The translations under genes and the position numbers were made by a program. DNA of 64,000 nucleotides from Hyphococcus sp. (GTDB lineage Bacteria; Pseudomonadota; Alphaproteobacteria; Caulobacterales; Parvularculaceae), in the NCBI GenBank assembly GCA_028289605.1, contig JANQON010000010.1:29146-93145 (forward strand), read 5' to 3'. Shown in pieces: positions 36,433 to 49,335 of this stretch. How positions within the stretch are numbered: the first letter of the stretch is position 1; the number at the start of each line of letters is the position of its first letter. The notes under the pieces were generated by a model. The model had not been told where the DNA came from and searched no databases. It saw only the letters and a list, made by a program, of their open reading frames with translations.

Positions 36433-37872
36433 TCAACCTGGAAACGCCGGCAGACCAAACTTCTCCTCCCGCGTCGCATCCTTCGGCGACGCGTAGCGCG
36501 CCAGCGGGCCGATGGCCGCCAGCGCCGCAAACAGCAATAGAATTTCGATGTGATAGACAACGCTGTAACCCGTCGTAGAGTTTGTAAGCGCCGGGCCAAG
36601 CGCGCCGCTTGCGGCGAGATTGCCCACCCCGTCGCGCAGTGCGCCGCCCATAGCGATGGCAAGGCCGGCCGCGCTCGCCTGTACAGCGCCCCAGGCGCCG
36701 AGTGCGATGCCGCTGTCGCTGGTTTTGGCGAGCGCCATGACAGATGTCAGGGTACAGACAGAAAAGAGCCCGCCGCCAAATCCGATGAGCGCTGTTCCAA
36801 TGCGAAAAAGCGTTGATGACCCGAGGGGGGCGGCGAAGATGACTGCGGCGAACGCAAAGGCGCCGATAACGAGGCCAAAGCCCGCGAGCCGGTGCGGTTC
36901 GCCGCCGCGCATCAGCCGCCGCGCCGCAACAGCAAATCCGCCCAGCGTGCCCGCTGCGAAGATCGCCGTGAGCATCGTCGTCTGGCTGACGGAAAGGCCG
37001 AGAATTTCGCCGCCATAGGGCTCAAGCAGAACGTCTTGCATGGAAAATCCCGCCGCGCCAAGACCGACCGCGACAAAAAGGCGTTTCGCTTTCAGATCGC
37101 TTGTCAGTTTGCGCCATGAAGCTAGGAACGGCTGGCGCGGTTTTCTTGGATCCGTCAGCGCAGGATTGCGCGGCTCCTGCTTCCACAGCGCAATCATGTT
37201 CAATGCGATGGTGACGACGGCGGCGCCCTGAATGACGCGGATGAGTTTGACTTGCTCAAAATTGTCCAGAAGGACGCCGAAGACGACGGCGCTTGCGCCC
37301 ATGCCGACGAGCAGCATGACGTAGAGAAGCGCGACAACTCGCGGGCGGGTTTCTTCCGGCGCAATGTCGGTGGCGAGCGCAAGACCAGCCGTTTGCGTCG
37401 TATGGATGCCGGCGCCGAGGAGTAGAAACGCCAATGCGGCGAAGATCTGACCGATCCAAACAAATCCGTAGTCGCCGGAAAGAACCAATAATGCGAACGG
37501 CATGATGGTGAGGCCGCCGAACTGCAAGAGCGATCCCATCCAGATGTAAGGTCCGCGACGCCAACCGAGGACGGATGCATGGGTATCGGAGCGATGACCG
37601 ATCAAGGCGCGGAACGGCGCAAACACCAACGGCAACGCCACCATCAGGGCCACAACCCAGGCGTAGACGCCAAGTTCAACAATCATGACGCGGTTGATCG
37701 TGCCGGTGAGCAGCGTCAAGGCCATGCCGACCGAAACCTGAAAGAGCGAGAGCCGCAGCAATCGGCCAAGCGGCAGCGTATCGCTGGCGGCGTCAGCGAA
37801 CGGCAGGAACTTTGTTCCGACCCCCGACCAGAGATCCGCCCATTTGGCCTTATGCGCGTCGCGTTTCTTCAT
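36433..37872 (-). CDS. lhaA: LhaA, LH1 assembly factor (PucC/MFS family)
   Basis: A 479-residue, 12-helix MFS-like protein that helps insert or load LH1. The chosen ATG (MKKRDAHKAKWADLW) overlaps the bchM stop as ATGA; the frame is open further upstream within bchM. LLRLSLFQVSVGMALTLLTG, TINRVMIVELGV, GHRSDTHASVLGWRRGPYIW and FSMQDVLLEPYGGEILGLSV are family signatures. It is paralogous to the PucC-like gene at 50247. Confidence 0.93.
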   Translation of the reverse strand: MKKRDAHKAKWADLWSGVGTKFLPFADAASDTLPLGRLLRLSLFQVSVGMALTLLTGTINRVMIVELGVYAWVVALMVALPLVFAPFRALIGHRSDTHASVLGWRRGPYIWMGSLLQFGGLTIMPFALLVLSGDYGFVWIGQIFAALAFLLLGAGIHTTQTAGLALATDIAPEETRPRVVALLYVMLLVGMGASAVVFGVLLDNFEQVKLIRVIQGAAVVTIALNMIALWKQEPRNPALTDPRKPRQPFLASWRKLTSDLKAKRLFVAVGLGAAGFSMQDVLLEPYGGEILGLSVSQTTMLTAIFAAGTLGGFAVAARRLMRGGEPHRLAGFGLVIGAFAFAAVIFAAPLGSSTLFRIGTALIGFGGGLFSVCTLTSVMALAKTSDSGIALGAWGAVQASAAGLAIAMGGALRDGVGNLAASGALGPALTNSTTGYSVVYHIEILLLFAALAAIGPLARYASPKDATREEKFGLPAFPG

Positions 37873-38570
37873 GCGGCGGCAAGCTCCATGGCGTTTGAGA
37901 TGTAAAAGCCGGATTTTATGCGTTGCGATTGGGCGACACGCCACGCGCCGAGCGTAGAAGTTTGATCAATGCGTGCGCGAAGTCGGTTTTCGGCGACGGG
38001 AGCGATCGCCGGCGCCCGATCGCCGCGGGGAAAGAGTGTGCCGACAGCGTGCATTACCGCCAGCAACGGCGTTTTCGGTGCGAAGGTAAAGAGAATCGAA
38101 TGCGTTGTGCGCGCGGCAAATCCCTCAAGCACGCGCACCATGTCGCCGGCGTCATAGTGAATAAGCGAGTCCATGGCGACCACATGATCGAAGCGACCAA
38201 GGTTGGGATCGAACATATCGCCGACAGTGAAGTCCACATGCCCACTTAACGTCTCTTCGCGATAGCGTTCTTGAGCGAGGTCAAGAAGAGTCTTCGAAAG
38301 ATCGACGGCGACGACATCGGCGCCGCGTTTGGCGGCTTCAATCGAAAGCTGGCCGGCGCCGCAACCGGCGTCGAGAATGCGCTTGCCGGAAAGATCTTCC
38401 GGCAACCAGTGAAGCAACGTTGCGCGCATTGAGTCGCGCCCAGCCCGGACCGTCGCCCGCACGCCGCTCACCGGCGCGTCGGATGTGAGCTTCGCCCAGG
38501 CGTCCGCTGCGGTGCGGTCGAAATAGGTTTCGAGTTCGCTTCGTCGTTCAATATAGGTCGCAGAAGTCAT
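37869..38570 (-). CDS. bchM: Mg-protoporphyrin IX O-methyltransferase
   Basis: A 233-residue SAM-dependent enzyme that methylates the ring C propionate to give the substrate of AcsF. RILDAGCGAGQLSIEAAKRG is SAM motif I; FDHVVAMDSLIHYDAGDMVR and ILFTFAPKTPLLAVMHAVG are conserved in BchM. It starts three bases after bchL and overlaps lhaA. Confidence 0.95.
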   Translation of the reverse strand: MTSATYIERRSELETYFDRTAADAWAKLTSDAPVSGVRATVRAGRDSMRATLLHWLPEDLSGKRILDAGCGAGQLSIEAAKRGADVVAVDLSKTLLDLAQERYREETLSGHVDFTVGDMFDPNLGRFDHVVAMDSLIHYDAGDMVRVLEGFAARTTHSILFTFAPKTPLLAVMHAVGTLFPRGDRAPAIAPVAENRLRARIDQTSTLGAWRVAQSQRIKSGFYISNAMELAAA

Positions 38571-38573
38571 TGA

Positions 38574-39488
<915 letters not shown>

Positions 39489-42400
39489 TTACGCGACGGC
39501 GCCGGCGGCGACGACGCCTTCGATGCGATCCTCAAGCTCTTCGCCAGCCTCTCGAAGGGCTTCGAGCGTTTCCTCGTCCGGCGACCAGTAGTTCCGGTCG
39601 GAAGCCTCAAGCAGGCGATTGGCGACTTTCGCGCAAGATTTGGGGTTGAGCGCGGCAAGGCGGTCTCGCAGCTCCGTATCAAGAACGAAAGTTTCGGTGA
39701 TGCGCTGATAGATCCATGGATCGACCTGACCGGTCGTCGCCGACCAACCCATGGTGTTGGTTACATGGGCTTCGATCTGACGCACGCCCTCATAGCCGTG
39801 GCGCAGCATGCCTTCATACCATTTGGGGTTCAGCGTGCGCGTCCGCGCTTCGAGCGCGACCTGTTCGGACAGAGTGCGCACGGCGCCGCCGCCGCGGGTT
39901 TGGTCGCCGATATAAACCGGCGCGTCCCGGCCTTGCGCGCGCTTTACGGCTCGACCAACGCCGCCCAGCGTGTCGAAATAGTGATCGATAGTGGTCAAGC
40001 CGAGTTCGACCGATTCCAGATTTTGATAAGCAAGGTCTACGTCGCCGAGGATGCTTTCTAGAAGCGCCGAATTCTGAGCCGGCGCGCCTTCGACGCCATA
40101 AGCAAAACACTTGCGGCTCGTATAGGCGTCAGCAAGTTCGTCCTCGTCATTCCAACAGCCGGCTTCGATGAGGTTATTTACATTGGCGCCGTAAGCGCCG
40201 TCGGCGTTGGAGAAGACCCGAAGTGCGGCGGTTTCCAAGTCGCAATCATGCCGGCGTTGGTAGGCAAGTGCGTGTTTGCGAATGAAATTCCGTTCCAGAG
40301 GTTCATCAGCCTGCGCGGCGTTAAGGGCGGCTTCGGCGAGCATGCGCGTCTGCAAGGGCAGAAGATCGCGGAAAATGCCGGAGAGGGTGGCGACGACATC
40401 GATCCGCGGGCGGCCAAGCGTCTGAAGAGGAACTAGGTCTGCGCCGGCGAGGCGGCCGTAGCTGTCGAATCGCGGTTGCGCGCCCATCAAGGCAAGCGCC
40501 TGGGCGAGCTGCGCTCCTTCGCTCTTCAGGTTGTCCGTACCCCACAGAACAATGGCGACGGTTTCCGGCAGCGCATCGCTTTCCGACCGATGCCGCGCCA
40601 GCAGCCGGTCCGCCTGGCGTGCGCCGTCCGCAACGGCGAATGCGCTGGGCAGTCGAAACGGATCGAAGCCGTGAATATTGCGACCTGTTGGCAAGACATC
40701 GGGATCACGGATGAGGTCGCCGCCGGCGACAGGCTTTACGAAGCCGCCGCCAAGGGCGTGAACGAGGCTTGAAATTTCAGTATCTTGTGAGAGTCGCCGA
40801 TTGATCTCGGCAAGCTGCGTCAGCGCATCAAGCTTGTCGCGCGCGCCGGCCCTCAAGGCGATTTCTTTTGGCGAGGCTCCGCCAACAATGGCTTCGATGC
40901 TGCCGCGCGAAATCGACGCATCACTGGCGATCGGCAGCGCCGCCAGCATGTCGATGCGTTTATCAGCGTCCATGCCTTCGCCGGCGACATGCAAGCCATC
41001 CGGGATAAGCGCGTTTTCCACTTCGATGAGTTTCTGCCGCAAGGCGTTAACGGCGTCTTCGTCGACAGCGGTCCAAACCGGATCAGCCTCTGCGAGTTCC
41101 AGCTGAACGGCTTGCGCCTGGATAAACTCAACAAGGTCTCTGCGTTCTTCAGCGCCCGGGGCCGATGTTCGCCAGCGGTCGAGCATTGTCCTCAGTTCCG
41201 ATAGTTCCTTGTAAAGGCCGGCGTTCGTAACGGAGGGCGTGAGGTAGCTGATGGTTGTCGCGGCAGAGCGGCGTTTGGCGATTGTCGCTTCTGAGGGATT
41301 GTTAGCTGCGTAGAAATAGTAATTTGGCAGGTCGCCGATGAGATAGTCGGACCAGCACGTCTCTGACAGACCGGCGTGTTTGCCGGGCATGAATTCGAGG
41401 GCGCCATGGGTCCCGAAATGCAGGATTGCATCGGCGTTGAAATCGTCCTTGACGAAGCGGTAAAACGCGGCAAAGGCGTGGGTTGGCGCAAAGCCCTGTT
41501 CAAAGAGCAGCCGCATCGGATCGCCCTCATAGCCAAAGGCGGGCTGTACGCCGACAAAGACACTGCCGAATTGGGCGCCGAGAATTTGGATTGAGCGGCC
41601 GTCGGTGTGGTGACGCCCCGGCGCCGGACCCCACTGCGCTTCGATATCCGCGAGGCGTTTTTCCCGGCGAATATAGTCGTTGACATCGATGCGCGCGCAG
41701 ACATTGGCGTCCGCACCTGCAAATTCCGCACTGCCGCCAAGAATTGCTGCGCGCAAATCGTCCGGCGTGTCGGGAACGCTGACATCGTAACCGGCGCGCT
41801 TAAGCCCCTTCAGCGTATTGTGTAACGATTCAAAAACGGCGAGGTGTGCGGCTGTGCCAACAGCGCCGCCATTTGGCGGGAAATTAAAGATCGAAACGGC
41901 GAGTTTGCGCTGCGCTGGCGCTGTCCTCCGCAAACGAATGAGTTTTTCGATGCGGCGCGCCAACATGTCCGCCCGTTCCGAAGCGGCGTGCATGCGTTTT
42001 CCGTCATCGGCGCCCGCCGCGCGGCCGCCGAATACGATTGGGCCGGTTGCGCCGTCCAATTCCGGTATCGCCACCATCATGGTCGCTTCAACCGGCGTCA
42101 GACCGCGATCATTTGCGCGCCACTCGTTAAGCGACTGAAACTCGAGCGCCTGCGCAGAAAGGTAGGGAATGTCGAGCTTGGCCAGCATGTCCGCTGCAGC
42201 ACCCGCATCGTTATAGGCCGGCCCGCCGACCAGGGAGAAACCAGTCAACGACGCGAGCGCGTCGATCACGGGTGCGCCGTCCTTCATAAAAAACTTCTCG
42301 ATAGCGGGCCGCGAGTCGAGGCCGCTGGCGAAGGCGGGAATGACGCGTAAGCCGCGGGCCTCAAGCGCCTCGATGACGCCGTCATAGTGACCGGTGTCGC

Positions 42401-43178
42401 GCGACAGGACATAGGACCGCATGATCAGCAGGCCGACAGCCGGTTTCTTGCTTTTCGCCAGCGGAAGTTTCGCCGCGCTAGTCGCCACCTTGTCTTTCAT
42501 CCGCGGATGATAAACACCGACGTCCGGATACTCCGCCGGCGGCGCCGGGTTGAGGGCGCCGCGCAGCGCCGCGCGCGGACCGGCGGCGTAACGATCAATG
42601 AGATACCGGATGAGGTTTGCAATATTGTCGTCCGACCCGGCCAGCCAATATTGCAGCGTCAGGAAATAAGCGCGGACATCCTGCGCCGTCCCTGGGATGA
42701 ACTTCAGAAGCTTCGGCACGCGACGAAGCATTTTTATCTGGCTCGCGCCAGCCTTGGCTTTGTCCTTGGATCCGCGCAAGCGTTTCAGGAGTGCGATCGG
42801 GCCCGATGTCGGCTTATCCATGCGGAACCGATCAAGCCGCGTCAGCTTGATGATCTCCGCAGCGGATAGTGCGCCCACCATCGCGTCACACGACTCGCGC
42901 CGCGCCGTGAGCGCCGGCAACACCGCTTTGATATGATCTTCTAGAAACAGCATCGAAGCGATGACAAAGTCCGCCTGGGCGATATCAGCTTTGCATTGCT
43001 CAAGCGACGACGGATCGCGGTTCCAGTTCGACGCCGCGTGGAAAGAGAGCTCAAGGCCGGGCAGGTCCCTGCGAAGCGTATCGCGAGCACGATCGACAGC
43101 GCCGGAAAGGTGACTGTCCAGTGAGATGAGCGCCACACGGACCGTTGGCGCGCTGGTCGATTTCGGCCTAGCGGCCAT
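39489..43178 (-). CDS. bchH: Magnesium chelatase subunit H
   Basis: The 1229-residue porphyrin-binding subunit of Mg chelatase, normal in length. Typical segments are [20 protein letters not shown] near the N-terminus, [40 protein letters not shown] (metal/porphyrin-site His-Glu) and [20 protein letters not shown] near the C-terminus. It lies between bchB (11-base overlap) and bchL, away from bchID, as is usual in Proteobacteria. Confidence 0.98.
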   Translation of the reverse strand: MAARPKSTSAPTVRVALISLDSHLSGAVDRARDTLRRDLPGLELSFHAASNWNRDPSSLEQCKADIAQADFVIASMLFLEDHIKAVLPALTARRESCDAMVGALSAAEIIKLTRLDRFRMDKPTSGPIALLKRLRGSKDKAKAGASQIKMLRRVPKLLKFIPGTAQDVRAYFLTLQYWLAGSDDNIANLIRYLIDRYAAGPRAALRGALNPAPPAEYPDVGVYHPRMKDKVATSAAKLPLAKSKKPAVGLLIMRSYVLSRDTGHYDGVIEALEARGLRVIPAFASGLDSRPAIEKFFMKDGAPVIDALASLTGFSLVGGPAYNDAGAAADMLAKLDIPYLSAQALEFQSLNEWRANDRGLTPVEATMMVAIPELDGATGPIVFGGRAAGADDGKRMHAASERADMLARRIEKLIRLRRTAPAQRKLAVSIFNFPPNGGAVGTAAHLAVFESLHNTLKGLKRAGYDVSVPDTPDDLRAAILGGSAEFAGADANVCARIDVNDYIRREKRLADIEAQWGPAPGRHHTDGRSIQILGAQFGSVFVGVQPAFGYEGDPMRLLFEQGFAPTHAFAAFYRFVKDDFNADAILHFGTHGALEFMPGKHAGLSETCWSDYLIGDLPNYYFYAANNPSEATIAKRRSAATTISYLTPSVTNAGLYKELSELRTMLDRWRTSAPGAEERRDLVEFIQAQAVQLELAEADPVWTAVDEDAVNALRQKLIEVENALIPDGLHVAGEGMDADKRIDMLAALPIASDASISRGSIEAIVGGASPKEIALRAGARDKLDALTQLAEINRRLSQDTEISSLVHALGGGFVKPVAGGDLIRDPDVLPTGRNIHGFDPFRLPSAFAVADGARQADRLLARHRSESDALPETVAIVLWGTDNLKSEGAQLAQALALMGAQPRFDSYGRLAGADLVPLQTLGRPRIDVVATLSGIFRDLLPLQTRMLAEAALNAAQADEPLERNFIRKHALAYQRRHDCDLETAALRVFSNADGAYGANVNNLIEAGCWNDEDELADAYTSRKCFAYGVEGAPAQNSALLESILGDVDLAYQNLESVELGLTTIDHYFDTLGGVGRAVKRAQGRDAPVYIGDQTRGGGAVRTLSEQVALEARTRTLNPKWYEGMLRHGYEGVRQIEAHVTNTMGWSATTGQVDPWIYQRITETFVLDTELRDRLAALNPKSCAKVANRLLEASDRNYWSPDEETLEALREAGEELEDRIEGVVAAGAVA

Positions 43179-44690
43179 AATGCGCCTTTGCGTCGTATAG
43201 GGTGTCTACAGAGATTAGTTGAATACGCCGTTCGGCGGCGTAGTTTTCCGTGTTGCGCCGCGCCTTGCCGCGCACGAAAAAGGGAATCTTTTTCAGTTCT
43301 TTTTCCGCCGCCGGGTCCCAGCGGATAACATTGTCCGTTTCAGGGGTTGGCTCTTGGGCGCTCGCGCCATGTCCGCCGAGATGAGAGGCGCCGGCGTCGT
43401 CATTAAATTCAAAATCGTCCCGGAACATGTGAAGAAGGTGTTCCTCAAGCCCCATGACAAGAGGGTGCACCCAGGTGTCAAAAAGCACATTGGCTCCCTC
43501 AAATCCCATTTGCGGGGCGTAGCGCGCGGGAAAATCCTGTACGTGAACGGGTGCGGAAATGACGGCGCATGGAATACCGAGCCGCTTGGCGATATGCCGT
43601 TCCATTTGCGTGCCGAGGACGAGTTCAGGTTGCGCGTCTGCAATCGCCGATTCCACTGCGAGATAGTCATCGGTGATCAGCGGCTCGACGTCGTAGAGTT
43701 TCGCTGCGGCGCGCACGTCTCGCGCGAACTCTCGATTGTAACAGCCAAGGCCGCAGACTTCGAAGCCAAGCTCTTTCGATGCAACCCGCGCCGCGGCGAC
43801 CGCGTGCGTCGCATCGCCAAAGATAAAGGTGCGCTTGCCGGTGAGATAGGTGGAATCAATCGAGCGGGACCACCACGGCATATTGCCGGCGTTGCCGATC
43901 TGAGGCGTTTCCAGACCGGCAAGGGCTGCAACTTCGGCAATGAAATCGTGCGTCGCGCCGACGCCGATGGGGGTAATTTTCGTGAACGGTTGCTTCAACT
44001 CGCGTTCAAGCCAACGCGCAGCGGTATCGGCGATCTCTGGATATAGGACCACATTAAAGTCCGCCGCACCGATCGCGGTAATATCCGCGGCGCTGGCGTT
44101 CATCGGCGCAATAACGTTGACGTCGACACCGATCTGGTTGAGCAGCGCTGAAATTTCTCTGACATCGTCGCGATGTCTAAATCCAAGTGCGGTTGGCCCT
44201 AGAATATTGCAACTTGGCCGCCCCGTCTTTGCTGATTTCTTTTCAGCATTGCGGTCAACCAAAGTGCGGGTGAGCTGATAAAAGGTCTCCGCGGCGCCCC
44301 AGTTTTCCTTGCGCGTATAAGAGGGCAGTTCAAGTGGAATAACCGGGACCGGGAGGGCGAGCGCCTTGGCGAGTCCGCCGGGATCGTCCTGGATGAGTTC
44401 CGCAGTGCACGATGCGCCGACAATCATCGCTTTGGGCTGAAAGCGATCATGGGCGTCTTTGGCGGCGCGTTTGAATATCTCAGCCGTGTCGGCGCCAAGG
44501 TCGCGCGCTTCGAACGTCGTGTATGTCACGGGCGGGCGGGCGTCGCGCCGTTCAATCATGGTGAACAGCAAATCAGCGTAGGTGTCGCCCTGCGGCGCAT
44601 GAAGGACGTAATGCACATCCTTCATGGCCGTTGCGATTCGCATTGCACCGACATGGGGCGGGCCTTCATATGTCCAAACAGCCAGCTGCA

Positions 44691-44691
<1 letters not shown>
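43168..44691 (-). CDS. bchB: Light-independent protochlorophyllide reductase subunit B
   Basis: A 507-residue NifK-like subunit. [20 protein letters not shown] is the conserved start, including the Asp/Cys environment of the BchNB cluster; [20 protein letters not shown] supplies a cluster Cys, and [20 protein letters not shown] and [10 protein letters not shown] are typical. The C-terminal segment [20 protein letters not shown] is the DPOR-B signature. It shares one base with bchN and overlaps bchH. Confidence 0.98.
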
Positions 44692-46447
<1,756 letters not shown>

Positions 46448-46531
46448 GCGCAATCCTTGACGTGTCCGCGTTGATTGTCGGCGCCGTCCGCAAGGTTCAA
46501 ACAGGAGGAGCTGCGAGCGACGCAGAAAAAC

Positions 46532-46549
46532 TGTCAATTACAATTTACG
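46532..46549. promoter_or_regulatory. PpsR-like operator upstream of bchF, site A
   Basis: TGTCAATTACAATTTACG: TGT-N12-ACG, one change from the PpsR pattern. It overlaps site B by two bases. Confidence 0.6.
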
Positions 46550-46565
46550 TCAAAATAGATTGACA
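46548..46565. promoter_or_regulatory. PpsR-type operator upstream of bchF, site B
   Basis: CGTCAAAATAGATTGACA has exactly the CGTCAA-N5-ATTGACA form also found before crtE, bchC and bchG. Confidence 0.7.
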
Positions 46566-46901
46566 CACCAGCGGAAATGGCGAAAATCTGAATAGAAAAA
46601 AGGATTCCAAATGCGCGCAAAAAACAGCTAAGGTTGTGCTGTTTGTCGTGTGAGTTGGATTTGAAATTGATTACGCGGGTGCAGCATTGCGTCACCATCC
46701 GTATGCGCTCAGTTTTTTAACAGCGCCTACCGCGCAGCTGCAAAAGTAAAAAGCGTAACAATGTAACACCAACCGGGCCCTCTCTGTTTTCCCGGTGTAA
46801 CGTTCGTCGTCGGAGGTTCGTCACGACAACAATTCGTGTTTCCACTTGCAACCTAATCGAGCGCTGAGCCCGTTCGCGGCGGCGCTTGTAGAAAGAGGGA
46901 G

Positions 46902-47837
46902 ATGGAGCAACTAGGGCAAGATCTGCGCACTCGAACTGATGAAAATCAGACACGTGATCGCGCGATTATGGCGTTCTTACATCTGGGGGAAAAACTTAAA
47001 GCGTTGGCGTCTCGCAGCGCCGCGCAACCGCGGCCGACCGACTCCGAAGATGCGATTGGCGCAAGCGCACTGTTCAATACCATTGAAGGCGAGATCATCC
47101 CGCGGCTGATGTTGGCGCATCGCGCACCCCTCGCGCCGACGGACGGACAAGCGCCGCCAGCCGAAGTCTTATCCGAGCAGGATCATGAATTGTTCCTGCA
47201 GTGCGTTCTTCGCGACAGCGCGTCGTCCGCCCATAGTTATGTGGAGGCGTTGCTGCAGCGCGGCGTGGCGCGTGACGATTTGTTTCTCAATCTTCTTGCG
47301 ACATGCGCTCGCCGCCTCGGAGAAATGTGGGAGCGGGACCTGTGTGACTTCACCGACGTCACAATCGGGCTCTGTCGGCTGCATGAGATCGTGCGTAAAA
47401 ATGCTGCGAATGCAAACCATTCACAGCCGACAGTCGCGGGCGACGGGCCGCGCATTTTGCTGGCGACCGCGTGCGGCGATCAGCATGTGTTTGGGATCGT
47501 CATCATTGCGGATTTCTTCCGCCGCGCAGGATGGCGTGTGACCAGCGAGCCTGGCGCCACCCAGGAGGAGCTGGCGAAAATACTGAGCGAGCGTGAATTC
47601 GATGTGCTGGGACTTTCCGCCGCCTGCAGCGTTTTCGCTGATGATATTGCTAATGAAATCAAGAAGCTGCGTGCTGCGTCGCGCAACAAAAACATGAAAG
47701 TGCTGGCGGGCGGGCGATTGTTCGCTGAATCCCCGGCGCTTGTTAAGAAAGTTGGCGCAGACGCCTTTGCCGATAGCGCGAAAACCGCTGCTGAGATCGG
47801 AAAAGAATTGCTTGCAGCAAGTGCTGCACACTGCTAA
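46902..47837 (+). CDS. ppaA: PpaA/AerR-type B12-binding antirepressor
   Basis: A 311-residue regulator with a C-terminal cobalamin-binding domain (ILLATACGDQHVFGIVIIAD, FDVLGLSAACSVFADDIANE, VLAGGRLFAE) preceded by a helical region like that of B12-dependent photoreceptors (LRDSASSAHSYVEALLQRGV). AerR/PpaA binds adenosyl- or hydroxocobalamin and relieves PpsR/CrtJ repression in response to light. It lies 34 bp upstream of ppsR on the same strand, the usual pairing. An internal ATG (MAFLHLGEKL) could give the shorter form known for AerR. Confidence 0.92.
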   Translation: MEQLGQDLRTRTDENQTRDRAIMAFLHLGEKLKALASRSAAQPRPTDSEDAIGASALFNTIEGEIIPRLMLAHRAPLAPTDGQAPPAEVLSEQDHELFLQCVLRDSASSAHSYVEALLQRGVARDDLFLNLLATCARRLGEMWERDLCDFTDVTIGLCRLHEIVRKNAANANHSQPTVAGDGPRILLATACGDQHVFGIVIIADFFRRAGWRVTSEPGATQEELAKILSEREFDVLGLSAACSVFADDIANEIKKLRAASRNKNMKVLAGGRLFAESPALVKKVGADAFADSAKTAAEIGKELLAASAAHC

Positions 47838-47871
47838 CGGCCTTTTTTTATTGCGACAACAGTGACTTTAT

Positions 47872-49278
47872 ATGGATGCGAAGGCCTCTCCCAACGAACG
47901 ACTTGTTTCGTTCAAGAGTCCGAAAAGGTTTCTGGCTGACCTTGACGCGTCGGTGACAGCCAGAGTCGTCGCATCCGCTGCTGACGTTGCGCTCATTGTC
48001 GACAACGGCGTCATCAAAGACATTGCCCTGGGCAACAAGGAGTTGTCTGAAGAGGGCTATGACGCTGCGTGGCGCGGCAAAAAGTGGATTGAAACCGTCA
48101 CCATTGAGAGTCGTCCAAAAATTGAGGACCTCTTGAAAACGACGGCGAAGACGAGGCCGAACTGGCGTCACGTCAATCACCCTTCACCTTCCGGCGCTGA
48201 TATTCCGATCAAATACACGGCGGTCAAAACCGGGCCTAACGATCGGATTGTGGCGCTCGGACGGGACTTGCGCTCTGTTTCTGCGCTGCAGCAGCGTCTT
48301 GTGGAGGCGCATCAGGGACTGGAGCGGGATTACGATCGGCTGCGCGAATCAGAGTCTCGATATCAAACTCTTTTTCACTCAATGGGTGAGCCGGTTCTGA
48401 TTGTGGATGCGGATACCTTCACGATTGAGGACGCTAATCCGGCCGCTGAGAAACACTTTGCAGCAATTATGGATACGCTGGTGGGCGCGTCTTTGTTGGA
48501 TCCGTTTGAAAAAAGGGCTGCGCGCTCGATTGAAGTGGCGGTAGCGGATGCGTTGGTGAATGGATCGGCCGTGAGCCGCCTTCTCCAGTCGCGCGCGGAT
48601 GGCGCGTGGAGCTTGTCGGTGTCGCCGTTTCGACAAGACGATGAAACCCACTTAATTGTGCGCGTCGTGACTGGCGGCGTCCGCGCCGGCGAGACGAATG
48701 CCGAATTTTGGGGTGTTTTAGAGAACCTGCCTGACGGGCTTATCATCACTGATGATGATCTTGTTATTTTGCAGGTGAACAAAGCTTTCTCGGACATGAC
48801 GCGGCTTTCCGGCGCCAAGCAGGCCGTTGGTCATCGTCTTGACGAGTATCTTGGTCGCTCAATCACGGATATCAACGTTCTCTTGTCCAGCATGAGAAAT
48901 CATGGATTTGTCCGGAATTTTGCGACGGTTCTGCGCGACCGGTTCGGCGTGGAGGAGCGCGTGGAGATTTCGGCGGTGACCGCCCCCTCGCCTGAAGGCG
49001 TGGTCTATGGTTTCTCCGTTCGCAATGTTGAGCGCCGATTAGAGACAGGCGCGCGCATTGGCGAAGAACTGCCCAGTTCGGTCGATCAACTAACCGGGCT
49101 CGTCGGCAAAGTGTCCTTGAAAGATATCGTGCGAGAGTCGACGGATCTTATTGAAAAACTGTGTATTGAAGCGGCGCTCGAAATTACTGAAGACAATCGC
49201 GCTTCCGCCGCTGAAATGTTGGGATTGAGTCGGCAAGGGCTGTACTCGAAGCTAAAGCGTTTCGGAATAGACGGTTAG
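47872..49278 (+). CDS. ppsR: PpsR/CrtJ photosynthesis repressor
   Basis: A 468-residue protein with an N-terminal domain, two further PAS domains (about 165-270 and 285-385) joined by a coiled coil (LQQRLVEAHQGLERDYDRLR), and a Fis-type helix-turn-helix (ASAAEMLGLSRQGLYSKLKR). PpsR binds TGT-N12-ACA and represses bch, crt and puc genes under high O2. The protein contains a single Cys (LIEKLCIEAAL, residue 431, just before the HTH); the second redox Cys of the Rhodobacter proteins is absent. It probably controls the operators listed here, including the pair before bchG. Confidence 0.95.
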   Translation: MDAKASPNERLVSFKSPKRFLADLDASVTARVVASAADVALIVDNGVIKDIALGNKELSEEGYDAAWRGKKWIETVTIESRPKIEDLLKTTAKTRPNWRHVNHPSPSGADIPIKYTAVKTGPNDRIVALGRDLRSVSALQQRLVEAHQGLERDYDRLRESESRYQTLFHSMGEPVLIVDADTFTIEDANPAAEKHFAAIMDTLVGASLLDPFEKRAARSIEVAVADALVNGSAVSRLLQSRADGAWSLSVSPFRQDDETHLIVRVVTGGVRAGETNAEFWGVLENLPDGLIITDDDLVILQVNKAFSDMTRLSGAKQAVGHRLDEYLGRSITDINVLLSSMRNHGFVRNFATVLRDRFGVEERVEISAVTAPSPEGVVYGFSVRNVERRLETGARIGEELPSSVDQLTGLVGKVSLKDIVRESTDLIEKLCIEAALEITEDNRASAAEMLGLSRQGLYSKLKRFGIDG

Positions 49279-49288
49279 CAAATTCAAG

Positions 49289-49306
49289 CGTCAACTTTGA
49301 TTGACA
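49289..49306. promoter_or_regulatory. PpsR-type operator upstream of bchG
   Basis: CGTCAACTTTGATTGACA, ten bases after the ppsR stop, the fourth match to CGTCAA-N5-ATTGACA. Confidence 0.7.
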
Positions 49307-49314
49307 CATCATTA

Positions 49315-49332
49315 TGTCCGGCGTAATTTACG
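49315..49332. promoter_or_regulatory. Second PpsR-like operator before bchG
   Basis: TGTCCGGCGTAATTTACG (TGT-N12-ACG), ending four bases before the GTG start of bchG. Weaker match, but the same TTTACG half as site A before bchF. Confidence 0.45.
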
Positions 49333-49335
49333 CCT

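Larger units (their letters stand above)
46448..46901. promoter_or_regulatory. Divergent control region bchF / ppaA
   Basis: A 454-bp non-coding stretch between two divergent units. The bchF side carries two overlapping PpsR-like operators (46532-46565). The remaining roughly 335 bp before ppaA has no convincing ORF and no further operator that I could recognise; it presumably contains the ppaA-ppsR promoter. Confidence 0.65.

Noticed and set aside
46902..47837. Alternative identity of ppaA as a corrinoid methyltransferase protein
   Set aside because: Position next to ppsR and overall layout fit AerR/PpaA; no methyltransferase partner genes are present.
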